From contig CABUVC010000087.1 of assembly GCA_902494855.1 (NCBI GenBank), forward strand, positions 1-6,783: 6,783 nucleotides of DNA. The letters run 5' to 3'. The translations under genes were made by a program, and so were the position numbers. The notes under the pieces are model-generated. The model saw only the letters and a list, made by a program, of their open reading frames with translations, searched no databases and was not told the DNA's origin. This stretch comes from an uncultured Collinsella sp. (lineage in GTDB: Bacteria; Actinomycetota; Coriobacteriia; Coriobacteriales; Coriobacteriaceae). Below are positions 1-5,858 of this stretch, in pieces. Positions within the stretch are counted from its first letter, which is position 1; every line of letters begins with the position of its first letter.

Positions 1-874
1 CCATCTGGGCCATCATCACAAAGAACAGGATCAGAAGCGCGTACTCCAGCACCGCCGAGATGCTCGCGATCTGCATGGCGTGGGCGCCCACGCGGTTGCC
101 GCCCACCCACAGCACCGCCACCTCGGCAATGTTCATCAAAAAGAAGGTAGAGCTATCAAGGCCCACAAACAGGTGGTTGACCTTGATGGCATTGGCCGCG
201 TAATCGCTAAACACCTCGTCCAGGCGCTGCTCCTCGTGGCGCTCCTTGTTAAACGCTCGAATGACGCGCACGCCCACGATGTTCTCGCGCAGCACCACGT
301 TCATGCGGTCGATAAAGCTCTGCAAGCGCATAAAGATCGGAGCCGCGTTGGCAACCGTAAAGACCGCCGCCACCAGCACAATCGCAACCACGACGCCCAG
401 AAGCGTGCCCATGGCAGGATCGATAAACCAGGCGAAGATGATGCCCGCCACAGCCAAAAACGGCACGGGCAGCACCAGCTGAATCGTCTGCAGAATCGCC
501 TGCTGGATCACGTTGATGTCGTTGAGCGAGCGCGTGATCATCGAACCCGTACCAAAGTGCTCAAAGTCGCTGGCGGACAGCTCGAGCGATTTGTCGTACA
601 CGGCGTTGCGGATATCGCAGGCCACGTTGGCCGCCAGGCGGGCCGAAAGATAACAGCCCAGCACCGCACCACCGCTGGCCATGCCGGTCGCGATAAACAT
701 GTACAGGCCGTTGCGCAGGATGTAGTCGACATCACCCGTCGTGATACCGGTATTGACCATATTCGCCAACATTGTAGGCACCAACAGCGTGCCGACGTTA
801 TCTATCAGCAGCACAAACATCGTCACCGCGATCAGACCGCGGTACGGCCTCATAAACCTCATTAAGAGTCGCAT
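1..874 (-). CDS. ABC exporter half-transporter, membrane domain (partial, runs off left edge)
   Basis: The first 291 residues of an ABC multidrug/lipid-type exporter are visible; the rest, including any nucleotide-binding domain, lies beyond the left edge. The visible part is the six-helix transmembrane domain, with hydrophobic segments near residues 14-36, 56-80, 132-151, 156-178, 240-258 and 270-291. The segment RENIVGVRVIRAFNKE (about 196-211) matches the conserved second cytoplasmic loop of type IV ABC exporters, which couples the membrane domain to ATP hydrolysis. FEHFGTGSMITRSLNDI (about 104-120) is the matching earlier loop. The ATG at 872-874 follows a GGGGGAG ribosome site and overlaps the end of the marR-like gene by 13 nt, so the two are probably translationally coupled. 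Such proteins usually work as homodimers or as a heterodimer with a second half-transporter encoded next; the substrate is unknown. Family assignment is firm. Confidence 0.93.
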   Translation of the reverse strand, partial: MRLLMRFMRPYRGLIAVTMFVLLIDNVGTLLVPTMLANMVNTGITTGDVDYILRNGLYMFIATGMASGGAVLGCYLSARLAANVACDIRNAVYDKSLELSASDFEHFGTGSMITRSLNDINVIQQAILQTIQLVLPVPFLAVAGIIFAWFIDPAMGTLLGVVVAIVLVAAVFTVANAAPIFMRLQSFIDRMNVVLRENIVGVRVIRAFNKERHEEQRLDEVFSDYAANAIKVNHLFVGLDSSTFFLMNIAEVAVLWVGGNRVGAHAMQIASISAVLEYALLILFFVMMAQM

Positions 875-1374
875 GTCTCCCCCTTGCCCTTATCGTCAGC
901 CTCGTTCTCGGCGGCAACTTGCCGTTTAAATGCCTCGCACTCTTCGTTAAGAACATGGGAGAACTTACCGACCAAGCGCATGATCTCGCGCTGTTCCCAC
1001 GGCTCGAGCGCCTCGAATGCCTGTTGCTCGGCTTTTTGCGCCGGCAACGCATAGCGCTTGGCAAACTGCATACCTTCTGCGGTCAGTCGCACAACCTTGT
1101 TCTTACGACTGCCCTCGGCAAACTCCAACGTCGCAAGCCCTCGCGCCCTAAGCGTCTTGATTGCCGAATTGATGGTCTGTTTGCTGTAGAACCATTCACT
1201 CGTCAGCCGACTCACGGCAACGCTTCCACCCGCTGCACTCGTGTCGACGAGCATCCAGTAGGCGCAATCCGAAAGACCACAGGTGCGCGCGAACTCCGAA
1301 TAGATACGATCAAGCCCGTTGAGCATCCGGTCGAAATCGACCGGGCTAACTGTACTATTCATCTCTCCCGCCAT
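862..1374 (-). CDS. MarR-family transcriptional regulator of the adjacent ABC exporter
   Basis: This is a 170-residue protein with the usual MarR length and layout: N- and C-terminal helices for dimerisation (about 12-45 and 110-155) flanking a winged helix-turn-helix (about 52-105). The segment SRLTSEWFYSKQTINSAI is the helix-turn-helix, LRARGLA leads into the wing, and KNKVVRLTAEGMQFA follows it, as in the family. MarR proteins usually repress efflux genes and their own gene and release DNA on binding a small molecule. The stop overlaps the exporter start, giving a marR-exporter operon. Two ATG starts are possible. The one at 1374 gives the longest frame but lacks a ribosome site. The one at 1362 (residue 5) has GGGAG only 2 nt upstream. 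Twin palindromic sites immediately upstream suggest autoregulation. The identity as MarR family is confident; the effector is unknown. Confidence 0.92.
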   Translation of the reverse strand: MAGEMNSTVSPVDFDRMLNGLDRIYSEFARTCGLSDCAYWMLVDTSAAGGSVAVSRLTSEWFYSKQTINSAIKTLRARGLATLEFAEGSRKNKVVRLTAEGMQFAKRYALPAQKAEQQAFEALEPWEQREIMRLVGKFSHVLNEECEAFKRQVAAENEADDKGKGETCDS

Positions 1375-1378
1375 TCGA

Positions 1379-1429
1379 TAGTCCGAGTTTTGACTAATTA
1401 GGGTTTCAGGTTAGTCCGAGTTTTGACTA
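1379..1429. promoter_or_regulatory. Twin palindromic operator sites, probably for the MarR-type regulator
   Basis: The 18-bp sequence TAGTCCGAGTTTTGACTA occurs twice without mismatch, at 1379-1396 and 1412-1429, a 33-bp period (about three helical turns). Each copy is an interrupted palindrome with TAGTC and GACTA arms and an 8-bp spacer. Flanking bases extend the dyad across the pair: GATAGTC on the left matches GACTATC on the right, and the inner GACTAA and TTAGTC are also complementary. Location directly upstream of the marR-like gene makes that protein the likely ligand. The repeats are seen directly; the binding protein is inferred. Confidence 0.75.
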
Positions 1430-1436
1430 TCGTCAA
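1408..1436 (-). promoter_or_regulatory. Candidate promoter of the marR-exporter operon
   Basis: Reading the minus strand, TTGACG (1436-1431) is followed after 17 nt by TAACCT (1413-1408). The -35 box matches the vegetative consensus at five of six bases and the -10 at only three. The right-hand 18-bp operator copy occupies 1412-1429, the spacer between the boxes, and the left copy would lie just downstream of transcription start near 1401. This geometry fits direct repression by occlusion. The weak -10 keeps confidence moderate. Confidence 0.45.
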
Positions 1437-1477
1437 GGGCGGCCGTGCAAGACGTGCGACCCATAACAACATATCGA

Positions 1478-1513
1478 CAAAAAGACCGCCGGCGCGGGGG
1501 CGGCGCCGGCGGT
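1478..1513 (-). terminator. Strong intrinsic terminator of the 96-residue protein gene
   Basis: Read on the minus strand, ACCGCCGGCGC pairs perfectly with GCGCCGGCGGT (11 bp, 7-nt loop) and is followed by CTTTTTG. It begins 27 nt after the stop codon of the small gene at 1540. It would stop that transcript before it reaches the operator and promoter of the marR operon, which reads in the same direction. Confidence 0.9.
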
Positions 1514-1539
1514 TGCGAGAGAATATCGATTGTTGGCTG

Positions 1540-1830
1540 CTAAGCAGCGACGGCCTCGTAGACCGTGGCGCCCGAGAAGCTGTCGTGCAGGCTCTTGCCG
1601 CAGATCCACGGCAGTTCGACGACCTCGCAGACCGTGTTGACCAGCTCGGAGCAGTCAGTAAAGTGGCCCTTATCGTTGAGGGCCTCGCAATCCTGAACAC
1701 GCCAATAGCCATCGGTGTGCGTGATGTAGTACTCGTGATCGTTGATCGAAACGAAAGCGCGCGTCTTGGAACGCAGCAGCTTCAGAAATCCTTCGAAGTC
1801 GGTCTCGACGACATCTCCAGCCTGGAACAT
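1540..1830 (-). CDS. Acidic 96-residue protein of unknown function
   Basis: I do not recognise this protein. It is real: the ATG at 1830 follows a consensus AGGAGGT ribosome site (1843-1837) with 6-nt spacing, a candidate promoter lies upstream, and a strong terminator follows, so it is transcribed alone. There is no signal peptide or membrane segment, so it is probably cytoplasmic. It is acidic (about 16 Asp/Glu against 7 Lys/Arg). The N-terminal third is mixed, followed by an aromatic stretch (HEYYITHTDGYWRV, about 32-45) suggestive of beta strands. Four cysteines (48, 60, 68, 77) and four histidines (32, 38, 56, 82) are present, but there is no CxxC pair typical of a zinc ribbon, so a metal-binding role is only a possibility. 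It may be a lineage-restricted small protein. Confidence 0.82.
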   Translation of the reverse strand: MFQAGDVVETDFEGFLKLLRSKTRAFVSINDHEYYITHTDGYWRVQDCEALNDKGHFTDCSELVNTVCEVVELPWICGKSLHDSFSGATVYEAVAA

Positions 1831-1865
1831 GATGTTACCTCCTGGCCCGGCGCCACCATGGCGCG

Positions 1866-1904
1866 TTGATAAACGTTGGCACTCCTTTAGTAAAACCTTT
1901 ATCA
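1866..1904 (-). promoter_or_regulatory. Candidate promoter bracketed by an inverted repeat, upstream of the 96-residue protein gene
   Basis: On the minus strand TTTACT (1894-1889) and TATCAA (1871-1866) are separated by exactly 17 nt, each matching the consensus at four of six bases. Transcription would start near 1859, about 29 nt before the ATG. The inverted repeat TGATAAACGTT (1867-1877) / AACCTTTATCA (1894-1904), matching at 10 of 11 positions with a 16-bp spacer, overlaps both boxes, as expected of a repressor site. A short perfect hairpin, GCGCCA/TGGCGC (1850-1864), lies between this region and the ribosome site. The boxes are plausible, and regulation is inferred. Confidence 0.45.
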
Positions 1905-1984
1905 GAGCTTATGCGCGCATCATTTAGGCAAGTGGTAAAAAACCGCAGGGTAGACGGGATAAAACGTTTAACCATCCCACCGGT

Positions 1985-2013
1985 TTGTCACATTCTGGCT
2001 GAAGTTTTATGCA
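1985..2013 (+). promoter_or_regulatory. Candidate promoter of the nitroreductase gene
   Basis: TTGTCA (1985-1990) and TATGCA (2008-2013) are 17 nt apart. The -35 box is close to consensus and the -10 is weak (three of six). Start would be near 2020, leaving a leader of about 100 nt. Just upstream is GGGAT/ATCCC (1956-1960 and 1974-1978) enclosing AAACGTTT, a possible operator between the two divergent genes. Confidence 0.35.
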
Positions 2014-2121
2014 AACCAACTTTTCCACTTGGTAGCTTGCATTGTTTGAGGCCGACGGCGCGATTACGGTTTTGGTTCGGCGGGTAAGAACGAGGCATCG
2101 AAACCAACGTCAGGAGGACAC

Positions 2122-2649
2122 ATGGAGACCATCGAAGCGCTCATCCATCGCCGCAGCTGCCGTAACTACAGCGATCGCCCCGTCGAGACAGAAAAGCTCG
2201 CACGCATTATCGAGGCAGGCCAGTACGCGCCCAGCGGCATGGGACGTCAGCCGGTCACGTTCGTCGCCGTTACCGACCCCGCAACCGTCGAGCGCCTCTC
2301 GCAGCTCAACGCCCAAGTTATGGGCAGCGAGGGAGATCCCTTCTACGGTGCCAAAACCGTTGTGGTGGTGCTCGTCGACCGCAGTGTGCCCACGCACCTG
2401 GAAGACGGCTCGCTCGCCATGGGCAACCTGCTCAACGCAGCCTATGCGCTGGGCGTCGATTCGTGTTGGATTCACCGCGCGCACGAGGTCTTTGACTCAC
2501 CCGAGGGACTGGAACTGCTGGCCAAGTGGGGTCTACCCACCGACGGAAGCCTACGCGGCGTCGGTCACTGCATTCTGGGCTATGCCGAAGACACGCTACC
2601 CGAGCCCAAACCCCGCCGCGACAACGTGGTGTATGTTCCGCCGTTCTAA
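2122..2649 (+). CDS. Nitroreductase-family FMN-dependent oxidoreductase
   Basis: This 175-residue protein is the length of small nitroreductase-fold enzymes, which use FMN and NAD(P)H to reduce nitro compounds, quinones or other substrates, usually as homodimers in the cytoplasm. Visible family motifs are RRSCRNY at 10-16 (FMN phosphate contact), APSGMGRQP at 37-45 (usually AxSxxNxQP; here the Asn is replaced by Gly), and DGSLAMGNLLNAAYALGVDSCWI (about 96-118), the long helix followed by the flavin-edge segment. GHCILGYA (148-155) is the usual near-C-terminal strand. The ATG follows AGGAGG with a 4-nt gap, a strong start. It is transcribed alone, divergent from the 96-residue gene and convergent with the membrane protein gene. 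The physiological substrate cannot be read from sequence. Confidence 0.93.
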   Translation: METIEALIHRRSCRNYSDRPVETEKLARIIEAGQYAPSGMGRQPVTFVAVTDPATVERLSQLNAQVMGSEGDPFYGAKTVVVVLVDRSVPTHLEDGSLAMGNLLNAAYALGVDSCWIHRAHEVFDSPEGLELLAKWGLPTDGSLRGVGHCILGYAEDTLPEPKPRRDNVVYVPPF

Positions 2650-2660
2650 CGAACGGCGGA
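2637..2660 (+). terminator. Perfect hairpin spanning the nitroreductase stop codon, possible terminator
   Basis: TCCGCCGTTC and GAACGGCGGA form a perfect 10-bp stem around the 4-nt loop TAAC, which contains the TAA stop codon (2647-2649). It lies between two convergent genes, the minus-strand neighbour ending at 2673. Neither side carries a T tract, so it is not a standard intrinsic terminator. It may block readthrough weakly in both directions or protect the mRNA 3' end. Confidence 0.5.
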
Positions 2661-2672
2661 CCCGCTCGCAAC

Positions 2673-3248
2673 TTATCTTGCCGGTGGAGTTGTCGTCGTT
2701 TCGTTCGTGTGGGTCGTTTCGGCGCCGTCGCCCTGTTCGCCCTCGTCCTTTTGAGCGTCGGCGATGGTGGAGGCTGCCGCGACCATGCCGCGCTGGGGCG
2801 CGACGCCCGTCTGGGTCTGAGCGCTCTCGACAATTTCTGTGCCTGTATGCGCGAGCTCGGGCGATTTAAACATCGCGTCCAAGTTGGCGCCGCCGCCGGC
2901 GTAGCCAAGCGCAGCGAGTGCGATGACGATCACTGCAACGACGACCGTGATCGGAACATAACGATGCCAACCAGCCGGATTGAGTCCGCTGCGACGAGCC
3001 GCCCCGCGGCTGATGTAACCGAGCGTGCCGTCGTGCTTGAGCTTTGAGCCCACCACGCACTTGCGGCCCCACAGCGAGGACTCTGCCTGCATTGCCAAGC
3101 GGGCGCTTGCCGAAGGATAGCCGTATTTAGTGCGCTTGAACGAGCCATCAAACCCCGAGGCGTGTTTGCCCCACGTCACCGATGTTGTGCGTCGGTTGAC
3201 CGGCGCGGCACTCCGCCTTCTGCGGCTCGGTTTTGAAGTCTCAGCCAT
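2673..3248 (-). CDS. Small single-pass membrane protein of unknown function
   Basis: This 191-residue protein is not one I recognise. From the chosen start, residues 1-97 are strongly basic (RRRR at 9-12, many Lys/Arg) and contain two WGKH/WGRK segments near 26 and 60. A single hydrophobic helix (about 98-117, VPITVVVAVIVIALAALGYA) follows, then a Gly/Ala/Thr-rich tail with acidic residues (118-191) ending in a TTTTPP run. The positive-inside rule places the basic part in the cytoplasm and the tail outside. There is no cleavable signal peptide, LPxTG motif or enzyme motif. The frame extends upstream to an ATG at 3302, but the ATG at 3248 is preferred because GAGGG lies just before it. It is 84 nt downstream of the Fis-type regulator gene on the same strand and could be co-transcribed with it. 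Confidence 0.72.
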   Translation of the reverse strand: MAETSKPSRRRRSAAPVNRRTTSVTWGKHASGFDGSFKRTKYGYPSASARLAMQAESSLWGRKCVVGSKLKHDGTLGYISRGAARRSGLNPAGWHRYVPITVVVAVIVIALAALGYAGGGANLDAMFKSPELAHTGTEIVESAQTQTGVAPQRGMVAAASTIADAQKDEGEQGDGAETTHTNETTTTPPAR

Positions 3249-3332
3249 ATGCCCTCGCACGCCGTAACCGAATCGAAACAATAACGCTTTGGACTGTAGC
3301 ACACGCGCCGCGCGCGGTCACGGGCGCCTCGC

Positions 3333-4550
3333 TCAACGGTCACCGTCCTTCAGCAAGCGCCACAGCGTTGTTCGGCTTATGCCCAGCACCTCCGCCGCAC
3401 GGGTCCGGTTGCCGTGTAGATGATCTACAACCAGATGCGCGATATCTCGCTCGGTATCGGCCAGCGGTCGCAGGATATACAGGTCACTTTCGAGTGTCGG
3501 GGCGCCAAAGGTTGCGGTCTTAATCACGTCCTCTTGGGCGAGCACTTCCTCCGCCACAGCGCGGTCCACCATGCCCGCCCCCACCAATATATACAGTCGT
3601 TCCGAGACCTCGCGGAGCTGCAGATAGTTGCGCGGCCAGCGGTAAGCATCGAGCGTCTTCGTCGCCGCGGCGGACAGCGTGGGTGCTGCCGTCCCAAATG
3701 CATCAGCGAGATATTCCAAATAGCGCGCAACCTTTGTCGACGCGGCTCCCTGCTCGGCAATCGCCGGCGCCACGCTCACCGCACAGGCGAAGCGCTCGGT
3801 CACAAAGGCGGCTTGATCACTTTCGCTGCCGCCCGGCATGTCATTCGCCGTCAGCACCACATGGCAGCGCGTCGCCAACGCGGTGTCGGCCATCGTGGAA
3901 ACGAGCTCGCGGAGACGCTGGGGGCCAACCGTGTTCCAGCCCTCAATGCAAAGTGTCAGCCCCGTTTGGAACAACGGCGATTCGGCGCTTTTGAGCACGT
4001 GGCGCCAACCGCGATCGGTAAGCTCATCGAGCGCAACGGCAACAAAGGGTTGATCGGCAAAAGGACCGTCCAGATAGAGGCGCTTGGCGATCTCGACCTG
4101 ACCCGCTCCCAGCTCGCCCTCGAGCATAAGGGGCACGCCGCGCGCGTAACTCTCGGCGACCGGCGCAGCTACCGAGGCCGCCCCCTCAACGATGCCGTAC
4201 GCGCTCGATTCGTAGCGGGCCTCAACTTCGTCGGCGTTGAGCCACTCGATGCCCGCATGTGCCGCGGCGCCGCGTACCTCGCGGACCACGACGACCCAAA
4301 GGCCCCCGCCTTCTTTGTCGGTGGGGCGAACGGTCAGGCTCAGGCGCGTACCCGCACGCCCCATAACCAGACGCGCGCCGTCTCCTATACGGTCGAGGCG
4401 CTCAGCGACAAAAGCCGCCACATCCCGCTCAAGCGCCGCGTCATTCATGGTCGAAATCGCGACGTCCCCACGCGCATCGATTGCCAATGCCGAGGCCCCG
4501 GCAGCAGCCAGGGCCCCAGTCAAGATGTTCAGCTTGGCATCGCTATCCAT
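3333..4550 (-). CDS. Fis-type HTH regulator with a degenerate AAA+ (sigma-54-interaction-like) domain
   Basis: This 405-residue protein has the domain order of a bacterial enhancer-binding regulator. An N-terminal region (about 1-105) may be PAS-like. A AAA+-like region (about 115-325) follows, then a clear Fis-type helix-turn-helix at 374-403 (GNRTRAAEVLGISRTTLWRLL). The AAA+ region is recognisable but decayed. The P-loop reads GELGAGQ (145-151), with Gln in place of the catalytic Lys. The Walker B position reads LCIEG (200-204) instead of a FLDE-type sequence. The GAFTGA loop that contacts sigma-54 is absent. The sensor II region WPRNYLQL (305-312) keeps the Trp-Pro-x-Asn core. It therefore probably binds DNA without hydrolysing ATP or activating sigma-54. 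The start at 4550 is chosen for AGGGG with a 7-nt spacing; the frame runs open to 4751 without a better site. The gene lies downstream of the YeiH-family transporter gene, which suggests it may regulate that gene or respond to a related signal. Confidence 0.85.
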   Translation of the reverse strand: MDSDAKLNILTGALAAAGASALAIDARGDVAISTMNDAALERDVAAFVAERLDRIGDGARLVMGRAGTRLSLTVRPTDKEGGGLWVVVVREVRGAAAHAGIEWLNADEVEARYESSAYGIVEGAASVAAPVAESYARGVPLMLEGELGAGQVEIAKRLYLDGPFADQPFVAVALDELTDRGWRHVLKSAESPLFQTGLTLCIEGWNTVGPQRLRELVSTMADTALATRCHVVLTANDMPGGSESDQAAFVTERFACAVSVAPAIAEQGAASTKVARYLEYLADAFGTAAPTLSAAATKTLDAYRWPRNYLQLREVSERLYILVGAGMVDRAVAEEVLAQEDVIKTATFGAPTLESDLYILRPLADTERDIAHLVVDHLHGNRTRAAEVLGISRTTLWRLLKDGDR

Positions 4551-4586
4551 GATTTGCCCCTGTCCGCGGCGACGTGCAACCGCCGA

Positions 4587-4767
4587 CGGTCGCACGACCG
4601 AGTGTTTCAAAATTGAACGATATTGCTCACCAAACACTATAGGGCAGAAAGCGCCGTCCTGCGAGTATAGGTGTTGCCCCGCATCGCCATCCTGGCGGGG
4701 CGATAAGAGCTCTTCGGGACTTATAAACCTGCGGACAAGCCATACCCGCAAGAGCTCCTATCGCTCC
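4587..4767. other. Dyad-packed intergenic region between transporter and regulator genes
   Basis: The 273-nt gap 4551-4823 holds a run of inverted repeats. They are: CGGTCG/CGACCG (4587-4600, perfect, 2-nt loop); AGTGTTT/AAACACT (4601-4607 with 4632-4638), enclosing TTCAA-AA-TTGAA (4606-4617); AACACTATA with TATAGgTGTT (4633-4641 with 4666-4675, one bulge), enclosing GCAG/CTGC; GCCCCGC/GCGGGGC (4676-4682 with 4695-4701); and an 18-nt arm 4697-4714 pairing with 4750-4767 at 16 of 18 positions. The last stem can be extended by CGGG/CCCG (4715-4718 with 4745-4748) past a bulge. Several overlap and exclude one another (4633-4638, 4697-4701). The region could be a structured leader of the Fis-type regulator mRNA, clustered operators, or a palindromic repeat relic. 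It matches no RNA family I can name, and no U tract follows any stem. Confidence 0.55.
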
Positions 4768-4784
4768 ACCGCAGGCTTGCGCTC

Positions 4785-4805
4785 ACCAGCAACCAGCAAC
4801 CAGCA
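4785..4805. repeat. Three tandem 7-bp repeats (ACCAGCA)
   Basis: ACCAGCA is repeated three times without interruption, 18 nt beyond the stop codon of the YeiH-family gene. It is short and non-coding, and probably a slippage product with no assigned role. Confidence 0.7.
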
Positions 4806-4823
4806 CGCGAATAAGCTACTTCT

Positions 4824-5858
4824 CTACCAGATTCCCAGCACGTGCTGCATTCCCAAGCTCATGCACGCAATGCCAATCCAGCAGCAAAAGCCCAGCGCGA
4901 TGGGCTTGCCGCCCTTTTTGACCAGCTCGACGATATCGGTATTAAAGCCAATAGCCGCCATGGCCATCACGATAAAGAACTTCGACAGCTCCTTGATGGG
5001 CGCCGTAATGGACGTGGGAAGCTGAAACACCGTGGTGACCACGCTTGCCAGCACAAAGAACAGGACGAACATGGGAAACGCGCGTTTAAGCGAAAACGTG
5101 CTTTTGGCGTCGCCGCCGGCCTTACGCGCCAGATGCATCTGCCAGCATGCGAGGACCAACGTGATGGGAATAATGGCCAGCGTCCTGGTGAGCTTGACCA
5201 CCGTGGCGCTCTCGAGCACATTGGCACCGGGATGCATACTGTCCCAAGCACTCGCCGCAGCCGTTACGGACGAGGTGTCGTTGATGGCGGTGCCAGCAAA
5301 CAGGCCAAAGCCCTCGTTGGTCAGTCCGAGCATACCGCCGAGCGTTGGAAACACGAGCGCCGCGATAACGTTAAACAGGAAGATGACCGAAATAGCCTGG
5401 GCAATCTCGCGATCGTCGGCATCGATGACGGGCGCGGTCGCGGCGATGGCAGAACCGCCGCAAATTGACGAGCCCACGCCCACAAGCGTCGCGATCTTGC
5501 TCGGCACGTTCATAACGCGGCAGAGCACAAAGGCGATGACAAGCGAGGTCGAGATTGTCGCCACGATAATCGGTAGCGACTGGGCGCCCTTGGACAGAAT
5601 CTGGGAGAGGTTCATGCCAAAGCCAAGCAGGATAACCGCGTACTGCAAGACTTTTTTAGACGTATAGGTGACACCGGCGGCGAGCTGTTCGCGATGATTC
5701 TTGGGAAAGACGATTGCCAGAACCATGCCGAAGAGGATGGCGAATACCGGCCCACCGACCACCTCAATCTGTTTGCCGAGCAGCGTTGCGGGGATAGCGA
5801 TGATCAGGCAGAACAAGACGCCCTTCCAGCGCTCGCGTACGATATTCGCCAGTTGCAT
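4824..5858 (-). CDS. yeiH: YeiH-family (UPF0324) putative sulfate exporter-type membrane transporter
   Basis: This 344-residue polytopic inner-membrane protein has about ten or eleven hydrophobic segments, the usual length and layout for the YeiH/UPF0324 family. Conserved family segments are plain: GVGSSICGGSAIAATAPVI (about 127-145), FAGTAINDTSSVTAA (187-201), VKLTR (221-225) and the C-terminal AMAAIGFNTD (299-308). Members are often labelled putative sulfate exporters, because some sit with sulfonate-degradation genes, but transport has rarely been shown and no sulfur gene is visible here. The ATG at 5858 has AAGGA 7 nt upstream, a good start. A GntR/FCD regulator gene is divergent from it, and a Fis-type regulator gene lies downstream on the same strand, so local control is likely. 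The family assignment is firm; the substrate is open. Confidence 0.92.
   Translation of the reverse strand: MQLANIVRERWKGVLFCLIIAIPATLLGKQIEVVGGPVFAILFGMVLAIVFPKNHREQLAAGVTYTSKKVLQYAVILLGFGMNLSQILSKGAQSLPIIVATISTSLVIAFVLCRVMNVPSKIATLVGVGSSICGGSAIAATAPVIDADDREIAQAISVIFLFNVIAALVFPTLGGMLGLTNEGFGLFAGTAINDTSSVTAAASAWDSMHPGANVLESATVVKLTRTLAIIPITLVLACWQMHLARKAGGDAKSTFSLKRAFPMFVLFFVLASVVTTVFQLPTSITAPIKELSKFFIVMAMAAIGFNTDIVELVKKGGKPIALGFCCWIGIACMSLGMQHVLGIW

Noticed and set aside
80..865. Plus-strand open frame of 261 codons over the ABC exporter gene.
   Set aside because: The translation is His/Arg/Gln-rich without any domain, and the minus-strand frame encodes an unmistakable transporter.
1876..1892. 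TTGGCAC followed by TTTAGT, resembling a sigma-54 -24/-12 promoter.
   Set aside because: The -12 GC is absent, and the candidate -35/-10 of the minus-strand small gene occupies the same bases.
1929..2031. Inverted pair CAAGTGG (1929-1935) and CCACTTG (2025-2031).
   Set aside because: Seven-base arms almost 90 nt apart are expected by chance in a gap of this size, and no supporting context was seen.
2042..2869. Plus-strand open frame overlapping the nitroreductase gene.
   Set aside because: Ser/Arg/Pro-rich translation with no motif. The nitroreductase frame has family motifs and a consensus ribosome site.
3303..3332. GC-rich palindromic stretch after the Fis-type regulator gene as a terminator.
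   Set aside because: The self-complementary CCGCGCGCGG has essentially no loop and no T tract follows on either strand.
3420..4616. Long open frame (398 codons) on the plus strand, antisense to the Fis-type regulator gene.
   Set aside because: No ribosome site, no recognisable domain, and a composition typical of the complement of a GC-rich gene. The opposite frame has clear domains.
4707..4757. Minus-strand segment with a tRNA-like feature: GGTTTATAAGTCC resembling a T-arm between GAGCTCTT and AAGAGCTC arms.
   Set aside because: The T-stem does not pair properly, and there is no D-arm, anticodon arm or room for a full tRNA.
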